Assembly: GCF_036456085.1 (NCBI RefSeq) | Contig: NZ_CP138632.1 | Span: 2,089,001-2,153,000, forward strand | DNA: 64,000 bases | Reading direction: 5' to 3' | From: Veillonella parvula | GTDB taxonomy: Bacteria; Bacillota; Negativicutes; Veillonellales; Veillonellaceae | Part shown: positions 44,074 through 51,285 of the stretch, one piece after another | How the letters are laid out: every line of letters begins with the position of its first letter | Position numbering within the stretch: the stretch's first letter is position 1 | Made by a program: the position numbers and the translations under genes | Notes under the pieces: model-generated | The model's database searches: none | What the model saw: the letters and a program-made list of their open reading frames with translations, nothing else | What the model was told of the DNA's origin: nothing

Positions 44074-44759
44074 GTGAACATATCTTAATTATTGAAGACG
44101 ATTTGGATATTGCCAATATTGAGCGTGATTATTTAATGGTGGCGGGCTATGATGTAACGATTATGACTAATGGTACAGATGGCATTGAAGCAGCATTAAA
44201 TACTCCTGTAGACCTTATTATCCTTGATGTTATGTTGCCAGAAATGGATGGCTTTGAAGTTTGTCGTCAAATTCGTGACAAAGTTCGTGTACCAATCGTT
44301 ATGGTAACTGCGCGTCTTGACGATATCGATAAAATCCGTGGCTTAGGCGTAGGTGCTGATGATTATATTGAAAAGCCATTCTCTCCATCTGTATTGATTG
44401 CGAAGATCAAAGCTATGTTGGCGCAATATAAACGTTTAACAGAGCGCGATGCAATGGAAACAAACGCTATTCAATCCGGTGAAATCCGTCTCGACCCTAA
44501 GATGATGAAAGTATGGGTGAATGAAAAAGAGGTTCATCTCAAAAAGAAAGAATTCCAGTTGTTAGAGTTCTTGATGCGTAACCGTGATATTGTATTTAGC
44601 AAAGAAGAATTGTATTCTCGTGTATGGGGACTTGACTCCTATGGTGATTATGCAACTGTAGCGGTTCATATTAATCGTTTACGTGAAGAAATTGAGGATA
44701 ATCCATCCGATAGTAAGCATATTATTACAGTGTGGGGTGTAGGGTATAAATTCGTTTAG
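44070..44759 (+). CDS. OmpR/PhoB-family response regulator
   Basis: A DNA-binding partner of the kinase, 229 residues. The receiver domain has the acidic pair at residues 10-11, phosphoacceptor Asp53 in LIILDVMLPEMDG, VTAR, and Lys in IEKPFSP. The C-terminal winged helix (about 130-228) contains KKEFQLLEFLMRN and TVAVHINRLREEIEDNP. Translation is coupled to the kinase by ATGA. Its target genes are not indicated; the next protease gene and the sRNA candidate are worth testing. Confidence 0.95.
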   Translation: MSEHILIIEDDLDIANIERDYLMVAGYDVTIMTNGTDGIEAALNTPVDLIILDVMLPEMDGFEVCRQIRDKVRVPIVMVTARLDDIDKIRGLGVGADDYIEKPFSPSVLIAKIKAMLAQYKRLTERDAMETNAIQSGEIRLDPKMMKVWVNEKEVHLKKKEFQLLEFLMRNRDIVFSKEELYSRVWGLDSYGDYATVAVHINRLREEIEDNPSDSKHIITVWGVGYKFV

Positions 44760-44880
44760 TATCGAGAATATGCATTCACATTATACTCACGTTGTTCGTG
44801 GCTGTTGATTAGATATGACTTTATAGAGATTTTATTATAGAGATATAATCAAAGGTTTAAGAATTGTTTATATAGTTACT

Positions 44881-44908
44881 TTGATAGTTTAGATATTCCA
44901 TGTATACT
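44881..44908 (+). promoter_or_regulatory. Promoter of the CU-rich sRNA candidate
   Basis: TTGATA and TATACT are separated by 16 bases. No ORF follows, so it would drive the non-coding transcript. Confidence 0.65.
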
Positions 44909-44914
44909 TATTTA

Positions 44915-45091
44915 AGTAAGGCTGACTATGACTCTAGATAAGTAATATTTTAACTTCTCTCTCTTAATAAGTTCTCTCTAAAGCTTATCTAGATCACATA
45001 TACTCTCTCTCTCAACAGTCCTTACACTCTCAAACTATATGCATAAAGGGCATTTGCTAGCGACGGCTAGTAAATGCCCTTTATGTTTTTT
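44915..45091 (+). ncRNA. CU-rich structured small RNA candidate
   Basis: About 175 bases with their own promoter and terminator and no ORF. A perfect 10-bp stem, TCTAGATAAG (44933-44942) with CTTATCTAGA (44984-44993), closes a loop showing two TTCTCTCT motifs. A third, longer CU run follows at 45003-45013. The 3' end is the terminator AAAGGGCATTT/AAATGCCCTTT (45045-45082) then TTTTTT. Exposed CUCUCU is complementary to purine-rich Shine-Dalgarno sites, which suggests an antisense regulator of translation; that role is inferred. Confidence 0.6.
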
Positions 45092-45211
45092 AGATTTTAG
45101 ATATTTGAATACATTCTATACAGCTTCTTTCAGGATTCTAGGTATTTATCTAGTGGAGGATATACGGTTATAATAATTATACTTTCATAAGAAAAGTTAT
45201 AAATTGATATC

Positions 45212-45240
45212 TTGCATTGTAAAAGCAGGCGTACTATAAT
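45212..45240 (+). promoter_or_regulatory. Promoter of the HtrA-like protease gene
   Basis: TTGCAT and TATAAT are separated by 17 bases, giving a 5' leader of about 180 bases. Confidence 0.8.
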
Positions 45241-45247
45241 AGGTTCA

Positions 45248-45277
45248 TCAAAATCAATTTTATAAAATTGATTTTGA
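45248..45277 (+). promoter_or_regulatory. Perfect palindrome at the htrA transcription start
   Basis: CAAAATCAATTT-tata-AAATTGATTTTG is perfectly symmetric, extended by one more pair, and begins 8 bases after the -10. It could be a repressor site or an RNA hairpin in the leader. Confidence 0.55.
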
Positions 45278-45427
45278 GATGATTTGAATTATTGTGAGAC
45301 GTGGCGTATTTATAAAGTATCATAATTATATGATTTATGATTTGGTTCTTATTTTACCTTTTATAATCATCATTAAGACGTTATGGGTGATGTAGAAGAA
45401 TATTAAGAAGAATATAAGGAGATCTAC

Positions 45428-46525
45428 ATGACATTTTCAAAATATAAGAAAACAGTAATTGCGTGTATTCTTGCTTTGGGTATTGGGGTAGGCGGAGGAT
45501 ACTATTTCTTTGGCAGCCCTGTTAATACGCAACCAACAAACGTGAGAGAACAAACTAAACAGACTAAGCCTATTACTGAAACGCGTAATACCTATGTAGT
45601 ACAAGCAGCTAAAGAATCTGGGCCAGCTGTAGTAGGGATTACAACACAAGTATTTCAAAAGGATATTTTTAACCGTACTATCTATGCTGGAGAAGGTGTC
45701 GGATCTGGTGTGCTTATCGATAATGACGGACATATTATAACAAATAAACATGTGGTAGCGGGGGCTAGAAATGGGGAGGTTACAGTATCATTGTCTGATG
45801 GCAGTACGGTGACGGGGACTGTTATAGGTTCAGATTCACAGACGGACTTAGCAGTTGTAAAAATTAAACCTCCAAAAGATATTAAACCTATCAAAATTGG
45901 TGACTCTGACTCCTTGCAAGTAGGGGAGCCAGCTATTGCTATTGGCAATCCTTTAGGTCTTGAGTTTAAAGGTTCAGTTACCTCTGGTGTTATTAGTGCC
46001 TTAGCACGTACAATTGATGATCAAGGTCAACGATTCCCATTGATTCAAACTGATGCAGCCATTAATCCAGGTAACTCAGGTGGTGCGCTTATTAATGCAG
46101 ATGGTGAGTTAATTGGTATCAATAGCTCTAAAATCTCTAAAGAGGGAATTGAAGGTATGGGCTTTGCTATTCCAATTAATTCTGCGATGACAATTGTTGA
46201 TTCTATTATTAAAAATGGTAAGGTCATTCGCCCTTATATTGGGGTGTGGGCTGTAGACCGTCAAACTGCAGCGCGCAATAATGTAACCTATGAAGGTGAT
46301 GGACTTCTTGTTGTTCAACTTGATCCTAATGGTCCTGCTGCACAAGCTGGTCTCGTAGAAGGGGATACGATTGCACAAATTGATGGTAAAGATATTACTA
46401 CATTACTTGAATTAAAAGAACAAATTGATGCTAAGAGCCCGGGAGATACAATTTTGGTATCCTATACTCATAACGGCAAAATGAAGAGTACACAGCTTAA
46501 ATTAGGGGAAGCGTCTTCAAATTAG
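45428..46525 (+). CDS. HtrA/DegP-like serine protease
   Basis: An envelope quality-control protease of 365 residues. The N-terminal anchor is at about 9-28. The trypsin-like domain has the triad His108 (NKHVV), Asp140 (TDLAVVKI) and Ser217 (NPGNSGGAL). One PDZ domain follows (about 265-355), with GLLVVQLDPNGPAAQAGLVEGD. The single PDZ and the membrane anchor resemble DegS or HtrA of Firmicutes. ATG follows AAGGAG. It is monocistronic with a strong promoter. Confidence 0.95.
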   Translation: MTFSKYKKTVIACILALGIGVGGGYYFFGSPVNTQPTNVREQTKQTKPITETRNTYVVQAAKESGPAVVGITTQVFQKDIFNRTIYAGEGVGSGVLIDNDGHIITNKHVVAGARNGEVTVSLSDGSTVTGTVIGSDSQTDLAVVKIKPPKDIKPIKIGDSDSLQVGEPAIAIGNPLGLEFKGSVTSGVISALARTIDDQGQRFPLIQTDAAINPGNSGGALINADGELIGINSSKISKEGIEGMGFAIPINSAMTIVDSIIKNGKVIRPYIGVWAVDRQTAARNNVTYEGDGLLVVQLDPNGPAAQAGLVEGDTIAQIDGKDITTLLELKEQIDAKSPGDTILVSYTHNGKMKSTQLKLGEASSN

Positions 46526-46588
46526 AATCTAGTAAATAAAACTTAATTAAGTATTCCAATAATGCACTACTTTCTTTTGTAGTGTTAG

Positions 46589-46620
46589 AAAATCCTCATC
46601 TTTTAGATGAGGATTTTTAG
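46589..46620 (+). terminator. Intrinsic terminator after the protease gene
   Basis: AAATCCTCATC-tttta-GATGAGGATTT is followed by TT. A smaller CACTAC/GTAGTG hairpin lies just upstream (46564-46585). Confidence 0.88.
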
Positions 46621-46770
46621 TTATAATAGGGTACTTTAATAGATTTTGTATAAAAAATACCATAAATAAGAAAATTTTTTTGAAAAAATTTTTCCCTATA
46701 AACGCAGAAATTAACTGTGTTTATAGATTAGAAATAAGAAAAAATATATTAAATTTCAATATTTTTTTAC

Positions 46771-46807
46771 AAGGTACCTTGCGTTCCGAGGTACCTTATG
46801 TTATTAT
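46771..46807 (+). promoter_or_regulatory. padR promoter with tandem palindromic operator
   Basis: TTGCGT (46779-46784) and TATTAT (46802-46807) are 17 bases apart. AAGGTACCTT (46771-46780) and GAGGTACCTT (46789-46798) are 18 bases apart, overlap the -35 and fill the spacer. This is the layout of an autorepressor site, and the PadR product is the obvious candidate. Confidence 0.6.
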
Positions 46808-46884
46808 GTATTTGTCAGTACATGATAGTGACCGTAAGAGAGCTTTCACATTGGCAGGCAAGCACAGCCTAAAAGGGAGGAACT

Positions 46885-47214
46885 ATGCAAGTTCAATTAA
46901 AAAAAGGTGTTATGGACATGCTGGTGCTAGCATTATTAACACAAAATGATCGCTACGGATACGAAATCGTAAGCACCATTTCAGAATATATTGAAATATC
47001 TGAAGGAACGATATATCCATTGTTTAACAGACTGAAAAAAGAAAAGTATGTTGAAACGTATTTAAAGGAGTCTTCTACAGGCCCATCACGGAAATACTAT
47101 CATATCACGAACGAAGGCCGTGCAGCATATAACAAGATGCGTCAAGAATGGGATGATTTTTCTGTTGTTATCAATATGCTGTTGAAAGGAGTCGATAATA
47201 ATGAACAAAAATAG
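46885..47214 (+). CDS. PadR-family transcriptional regulator
   Basis: A DNA-binding protein of 109 residues, one winged helix-turn-helix with a short C-terminal dimer helix (PadR-s2 type). It has the conserved QLKKGVMDMLVLALL start, DRYGYEIVSTI, EGTIYPLFNRLKKEKYVETY, and GPSRKYYHITNEG. ATG follows GGGAGG. It overlaps the DUF1700 gene by 14 bases. PadR with DUF1700 is a recurrent Firmicute pair tied to membrane stress or antibiotic response. Confidence 0.95.
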   Translation: MQVQLKKGVMDMLVLALLTQNDRYGYEIVSTISEYIEISEGTIYPLFNRLKKEKYVETYLKESSTGPSRKYYHITNEGRAAYNKMRQEWDDFSVVINMLLKGVDNNEQK

Positions 47215-47776
47215 CTTTTTGGATGCATTGCGTAATATATTTAAAAAAGCGCGTGTTGCAGATGTGGAGAGTATTATAGAGGTTTATGAAGAGCATTTTG
47301 CGGTAGGTTATGAAAAGGGTCTTACCGATAGTGAGATCATTAAATCCTTAGGGACTCCAGAGGAAATATATGCATCCTACGTAGATGCAGGTATCATTAC
47401 AGACACAATGAATCAAGATGGTAGTGAAAGTAAATCCGTTAATATGCAGGAAATTTATGCACGATTTGATGATTATAAAGAGCGTCTTTTACCTCAATTA
47501 CCGGGGATGGCTAAAAAAGCATCTAAGACTTTGCTCTCTATTGGAAGTGCCTTATCCTATATTGTAGGTGCTCTTATATTCATTATTACACCGGCTATCT
47601 TGTTCTTACTAGGTAGCTCATGGCAACCATTTGAGAATGTTACTGCATTTCCAGTATTGTCCATTGTAACTTTAGTGGCACTTGGTGGTGTAGGTTTATT
47701 TGGTGGACTTACATGCGTCTTTGTTGGTACAGAGCTTCGCGGTGTGCGTGAACGTTACTTCCGCAATGTAGATTAA
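47201..47776 (+). CDS. DUF1700 (HAAS) membrane protein
   Basis: 191 residues. The N-terminal helical HAAS-type domain has SFLDALRNIFKK, VESIIEVYEEHFAVGYEKGLTDSEIIKSLGTPEEIY. Two C-terminal membrane spans lie at about 112-135 and 145-175. It is encoded with its PadR partner and probably transduces membrane state to it; the mechanism is unknown. Confidence 0.88.
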   Translation: MNKNSFLDALRNIFKKARVADVESIIEVYEEHFAVGYEKGLTDSEIIKSLGTPEEIYASYVDAGIITDTMNQDGSESKSVNMQEIYARFDDYKERLLPQLPGMAKKASKTLLSIGSALSYIVGALIFIITPAILFLLGSSWQPFENVTAFPVLSIVTLVALGGVGLFGGLTCVFVGTELRGVRERYFRNVD

Positions 47777-47785
47777 GGAGGTCCT

Positions 47786-48148
47786 ATGAGACGAATTATA
47801 ATAACAGCGATTTTAACCGTAATTTGTGCTGTTGGGGCATGTACATCTTTTGCCGTTAATGATTTACCTAATTTCGGTGAATGGATGAAAACGAATGAAC
47901 AACAGTTTAGAAAACCACATAGACATGATGGTCCTAATCAGTATATGGATAAACATATGATGGATGGAAATAATCATATGATGCCTCAAGATGGCATGGG
48001 ACCAAATAATGGTCAGCATATGCACTCAAATGGTCAAATGCCTCCGCAAGGTCAAATGCCTATGCAAGGCCAACCACCTCAACAACCTAATGGCAATGCA
48101 CCACAACAACAAACTGATCAAGGTGCACCACAAACTACACAAAACTAA
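47786..48148 (+). CDS. Met/His/Gln-rich small secreted protein
   Basis: 120 residues. The N-terminus is a signal sequence (about 1-23) with a VGAC stretch that could serve as a lipobox (Cys19). The mature part is low-complexity, with many Met, His, Gln, Asn and Pro (HMMDGNNHMMPQDG, GQMPPQGQMPMQGQ). Met and His clusters of this kind can bind copper or other soft metals. It follows the DUF1700 gene by 9 bases, with GGAGG. The role is not known. Confidence 0.75.
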   Translation: MRRIIITAILTVICAVGACTSFAVNDLPNFGEWMKTNEQQFRKPHRHDGPNQYMDKHMMDGNNHMMPQDGMGPNNGQHMHSNGQMPPQGQMPMQGQPPQQPNGNAPQQQTDQGAPQTTQN

Positions 48149-48199
48149 CGATACTTTATGAGTTCATTTCTCTCATAAGATATAGAAGATATAGAGAAC

Positions 48200-48334
48200 G
48201 TGGTCATGAAAGTGCATTCATGGCCACCATAGAGTCACACACTCTATGTGATACATTCGTATCAGAATCTCTCTCTTACACACAATAACTACACACAAAC
48301 AAAAAGAGCTCCTTAGCGAAGGAGCTCTTTTTGT
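48200..48334 (+). ncRNA. Hairpin-chain 3' UTR or small RNA with CU-rich segment
   Basis: Three adjoining hairpins: GTGGTCATGAA/TTCATGGCCAC (48200-48227), CATAGAGT/ACTCTATG (48228-48248), and TGATAC/GTATCA (48249-48264). A CU-rich unpaired segment (TCTCTCTCTTACAC) follows, then the terminator AAGAGCTCCTT/AAGGAGCTCTT with a U-run (48301-48333). The arrangement parallels the sRNA candidate at 44915-45091. No convincing -35 was seen, so it may be a processed 3' end of the padR operon mRNA. Confidence 0.5.
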
Positions 48335-48433
48335 ATCTATTTATAAATATTAGATAGTACTTGATGGGCTGAGAATATTTTATTAACTTCCTAATGAAAA
48401 ACGACTTATGCATGCATATAGGTCGTTAAAAAA

Positions 48434-49021
48434 TTATTTGATATGTTTAGAGCCACGTTCTGTCATAGCTACACCGTCTTTGCAAAGAGGGCATTCTTCA
48501 GGTTTATAAGTTGGAACTTCAAGATTAAGTAATGCTTGTACCTTTTCGTGAGGTACACCGAATTCTGCTTTACCCCCAGAACGGTTAACAAGAAGGCCTA
48601 CACCTACGATTTCACCGCCGGATTGGTTTACAACATTTACTACTTCTTGTACAGAACCACCAGTAGTTACGATATCTTCAACGATAAGTACTCTTGTGCC
48701 TGGCTCGATTTTAAAACCACGACGTAATGTCATAACGCCTTTTTCGCGTTCTGTGAAGATAGCACGGGTGTCAAGCGCTTTACCTACTTCGTGAGCAAGT
48801 AAGATGCCGCCGGTCATAGGTCCAATAACAAGTTCCACATTTTGATCGCGGAAGCGTTCAGCTAATTCTTTACAAAGTTTTTCCGTATATTTTGGATGTT
48901 GTAATACATTAAATTTTTCAACGTACATTGGACTGTGGAGACCAGATGTCAAAAGGAAGTGACCTTCTAAAATAGCTTGAGTGTCGATCAGTAATTGTTT
49001 TACTTCTTGTTCTGTCATCAT
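48434..49021 (-). CDS. pyrE: Orotate phosphoribosyltransferase
   Basis: Fifth step of UMP synthesis, orotate plus PRPP giving OMP. It has 195 residues. The PRPP loop is VLIVEDIVTTGGSVQEVV, and the N-terminal LLTSGLHSPMYVEKF matches the short PyrE class. The C-terminus holds a CPLCKDG pair of Cys, unusual but seen in related PyrE. The start overlaps the pyrF stop, so the two are coupled. Confidence 0.95.
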   Translation of the reverse strand: MMTEQEVKQLLIDTQAILEGHFLLTSGLHSPMYVEKFNVLQHPKYTEKLCKELAERFRDQNVELVIGPMTGGILLAHEVGKALDTRAIFTEREKGVMTLRRGFKIEPGTRVLIVEDIVTTGGSVQEVVNVVNQSGGEIVGVGLLVNRSGGKAEFGVPHEKVQALLNLEVPTYKPEECPLCKDGVAMTERGSKHIK

Positions 49022-49737
49022 TTGGATACTTTCTCCATTTCTTCAATAATTAAACGAACCGCTTCACGAGGGTTTTCGGCTTGTGTAATAGGTCGACCGA
49101 TAACAAGGCGAGATGCTCCATCTTGTAATGCACTAGCTGGTGTAGCAACCCGTTTTTGGTCGTCTGTTGTTGCAAAGGAAGGGCGAATACCAGGGGTAAC
49201 GATGAGGAAGTCATCGCCACATGCTTCACGAATCATTTTAGCTTCTAATGCGGAACATACAACACCATCCATACCACAGTCCTTAGCGAGTTTTGCAAGT
49301 CGAATGACTTGGTCGGAAATTGGTAGCTGACCACCAATAGCAGTCCAAGATTCATCGTCAAAGCTAGTTAATGCGGTGATGGCTAATAATTTTGGGCGTT
49401 CCACGCCTAGTTCTTTGCCACTCTCACGAGCTGCCTCAACAGCAGCTTTCATCATGACAGGACCACCTTGACCATGTAAAGTAATTAAACTAGCGCCGAG
49501 ACGTGTTAAGGAAGCTACGCCATGGGCTACGGTATTTGGAATGTCGTGTAATTTCAAATCAAGAAATACTTGTTTGTTTTGCTCCTGTAAAAAACGAATT
49601 GTTTTTGCTCCTTCGGCGTAGAATAGCTCCATGCCGACCTTGTAAAAGCTAACCGAATCACCGAGGGATAATACGATTTCTTTCACTGCATCCATCGTGG
49701 ATACGTCAAGGGCAACGATTAATCTGTCATCTGCCAT
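49018..49737 (-). CDS. pyrF: Orotidine 5'-phosphate decarboxylase
   Basis: Last step to UMP. It has 239 residues, a TIM barrel. LIVALDVSTMDA at the N-terminus, the catalytic LDLKLHDIPNTV, and IVTPGIRPS near the phosphate site are typical of the bacterial PyrF class. It is the first gene of the pyrF-pyrE pair. A minus-strand TTGACA lies at 49796-49801 upstream. Confidence 0.96.
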   Translation of the reverse strand: MADDRLIVALDVSTMDAVKEIVLSLGDSVSFYKVGMELFYAEGAKTIRFLQEQNKQVFLDLKLHDIPNTVAHGVASLTRLGASLITLHGQGGPVMMKAAVEAARESGKELGVERPKLLAITALTSFDDESWTAIGGQLPISDQVIRLAKLAKDCGMDGVVCSALEAKMIREACGDDFLIVTPGIRPSFATTDDQKRVATPASALQDGASRLVIGRPITQAENPREAVRLIIEEMEKVSK

Positions 49738-49771
49738 GTTGCAACCTCCATACTACATACATATCTAAATA

Positions 49772-49801
49772 ATTTTCACATACTGAGGGCCTATCTGTCA
49801 A
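49772..49801 (-). promoter_or_regulatory. Promoter of pyrFE
   Basis: TTGACA with GAAAAT 18 bases downstream (minus strand). The -10 is moderate. Confidence 0.45.
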
Positions 49802-49849
49802 TTAAAATTGGTGTGAATGAGGTGATTATTGGTCACCTTTGAACAGTAG

Positions 49850-49874
49850 ATTATAGTCTATTTCATGCTATAAT
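49850..49874 (+). promoter_or_regulatory. Inverted repeat upstream of the exonuclease gene
   Basis: ATTATAG and CTATAAT form a perfect 7-base pair across 11 bases; the second arm holds TATAAT. A GGTGA/TCACC dyad lies at 49821-49837. This is an operator-promoter candidate for the exonuclease and deoC genes. Confidence 0.4.
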
Positions 49875-49925
49875 AAGTAGAGTAAATGAATATAATTCTT
49901 ATATATAGATTTTGAAAGGAGTCCT

Positions 49926-50555
49926 ATGTTAGATTTTGTTGCATTAGACTTTGAAACAGCAAATAAATTTAAAAATAGTGCGTGCTCCTTGGCGGTTATT
50001 ACCGTAAAGGACGGACAAATTACCAAAAAAGCATATAGCCTCATCAAGCCTCCGTTTATGAGTTTTGATGATGAATGTATTGAAATTCATGGTATCCAAC
50101 CGAAGGATGTTCTTCATGAAAAGACCTTTGATCAGTTGTGGAATGCCATTTATGAAAACCATTTAAAAGGTAATATTATGGTGGCTCACAATGCGAAATT
50201 CGATATGAACGTATTGCGTGCTACTTTAGATTATTATAAAATCCCTTGGCCAGAACTAGATTATGCATGTACAGTTAAACTTTCACGTGCGGTATGGCCT
50301 GATTTGGTTAATCATAAGTTGAATACAATGGCCGCATATATTGGAGTTGAGTTTAAACATCATTATGCACTGGATGATGCAGAGACTTGTGCAAAGGTTG
50401 TATTAGAAGCTGCTAAGTTGAAAGGCGTTAATAGTTTACCAGATTTATTAAAGGCTACAGGTGTACCATTAGAACCATTCATTGATGATAAAAATCGCTC
50501 TGCTCAAGATGCATTACATAAAGAGCCAGAACCAGAACAAATGTCGTTCTTTTAG
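49926..50555 (+). CDS. DEDDh 3'-5' exonuclease (DNA polymerase III epsilon-like)
   Basis: 209 residues. The exonuclease fold has VALDFETANKFKNSACSLA (Asp-Glu site), MVAHNAKFDMNVL (Asp), and HHALDDAETCAKVV (His-Asp). The tail is polar. Stand-alone family members remove 3' ends during repair or turn over nucleic acids. Its position just before deoC suggests it belongs to the nucleoside-salvage transcript, 14 bases away. Confidence 0.88.
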   Translation: MLDFVALDFETANKFKNSACSLAVITVKDGQITKKAYSLIKPPFMSFDDECIEIHGIQPKDVLHEKTFDQLWNAIYENHLKGNIMVAHNAKFDMNVLRATLDYYKIPWPELDYACTVKLSRAVWPDLVNHKLNTMAAYIGVEFKHHYALDDAETCAKVVLEAAKLKGVNSLPDLLKATGVPLEPFIDDKNRSAQDALHKEPEPEQMSFF

Positions 50556-50569
50556 CGAGGAGAGGTACT

Positions 50570-51232
50570 ATGTTGGGGAAAGAATTATTAGCTTATGTAG
50601 ATCATACATTATTGCGTCCTACAGCTACATGGGATGATATTAAAGAAGTTTGTGATGATGGTATAAGGTATAAAACTGCATCTGTTTGTATTCCTCCAGA
50701 TTTTGTAGCATCCGCCCATGAAGCATATCCAGAACTTAACATATGTACCGTTATCGGCTTCCCTTTAGGATATGAAACAACAGAGGTAAAGGTGGCAGAA
50801 ACGAAACAGGCCATTGAAGAGGGCGCTTCTGAAATTGATATGGTTATTAATCTTGGAGATGTAAAGCAAGGTGATTTTGAAGCGGTAACTAGCGAAATTG
50901 AGGCGCTTAAGAAGGCTTGTGGTGATAAGATTTTAAAAGTTATCATTGAAACTTGTTATCTTACAGATTCTGAAAAGGTAGCGCTTTGCAAATGTATTAC
51001 AAATGGTGGCGCAGACTATATTAAAACATCTACTGGATTTGGTAGCGGCGGCGCAAGCCTTGAAGATATTAGACTCTTTAAAAAGCATATTGGTCCTAAT
51101 GTACAGATTAAGGCCGCAGGTGGTATTCGCTCTATTACGGATATGAAAGCCTATATTGCAGAAGGTTGTAGCCGAATTGGAGCCAGTGCAGCTGTAGAGT
51201 TATTAAAGAATCACTTGAACGAAGAAGTATAA
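50570..51232 (+). CDS. deoC: Deoxyribose-phosphate aldolase
   Basis: Splits deoxyribose-5-phosphate into acetaldehyde and glyceraldehyde-3-phosphate. It has 220 residues, a TIM barrel. DHTLLRPTATWDDI, CTVIGFPLGYETTEVK, the Schiff-base Lys in YIKTSTGFGSGGA, and KAAGGIRS are diagnostic. It is linked to pdp and cdd for pyrimidine nucleoside degradation. Confidence 0.96.
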   Translation: MLGKELLAYVDHTLLRPTATWDDIKEVCDDGIRYKTASVCIPPDFVASAHEAYPELNICTVIGFPLGYETTEVKVAETKQAIEEGASEIDMVINLGDVKQGDFEAVTSEIEALKKACGDKILKVIIETCYLTDSEKVALCKCITNGGADYIKTSTGFGSGGASLEDIRLFKKHIGPNVQIKAAGGIRSITDMKAYIAEGCSRIGASAAVELLKNHLNEEV

Positions 51233-51235
51233 TAG

Positions 51236-51268
51236 AAAACCACCTAGGCTATGCTTAGGTGGTTTCTT
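51236..51268 (+). terminator. Hairpin between deoC and pdp
   Basis: AAACCACCTA pairs with TAGGTGGTTT, followed by a short weak U-tract. It may attenuate pdp expression or protect the mRNA. Confidence 0.6.
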
Positions 51269-51285
51269 AGAATGGCGGTGTAACT

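Noticed and set aside
46680-46949. 89-codon plus-strand frame upstream of padR
   Set aside because: It covers the padR promoter, operator and ribosome site and overlaps the padR start in another frame. No homology or start signal.
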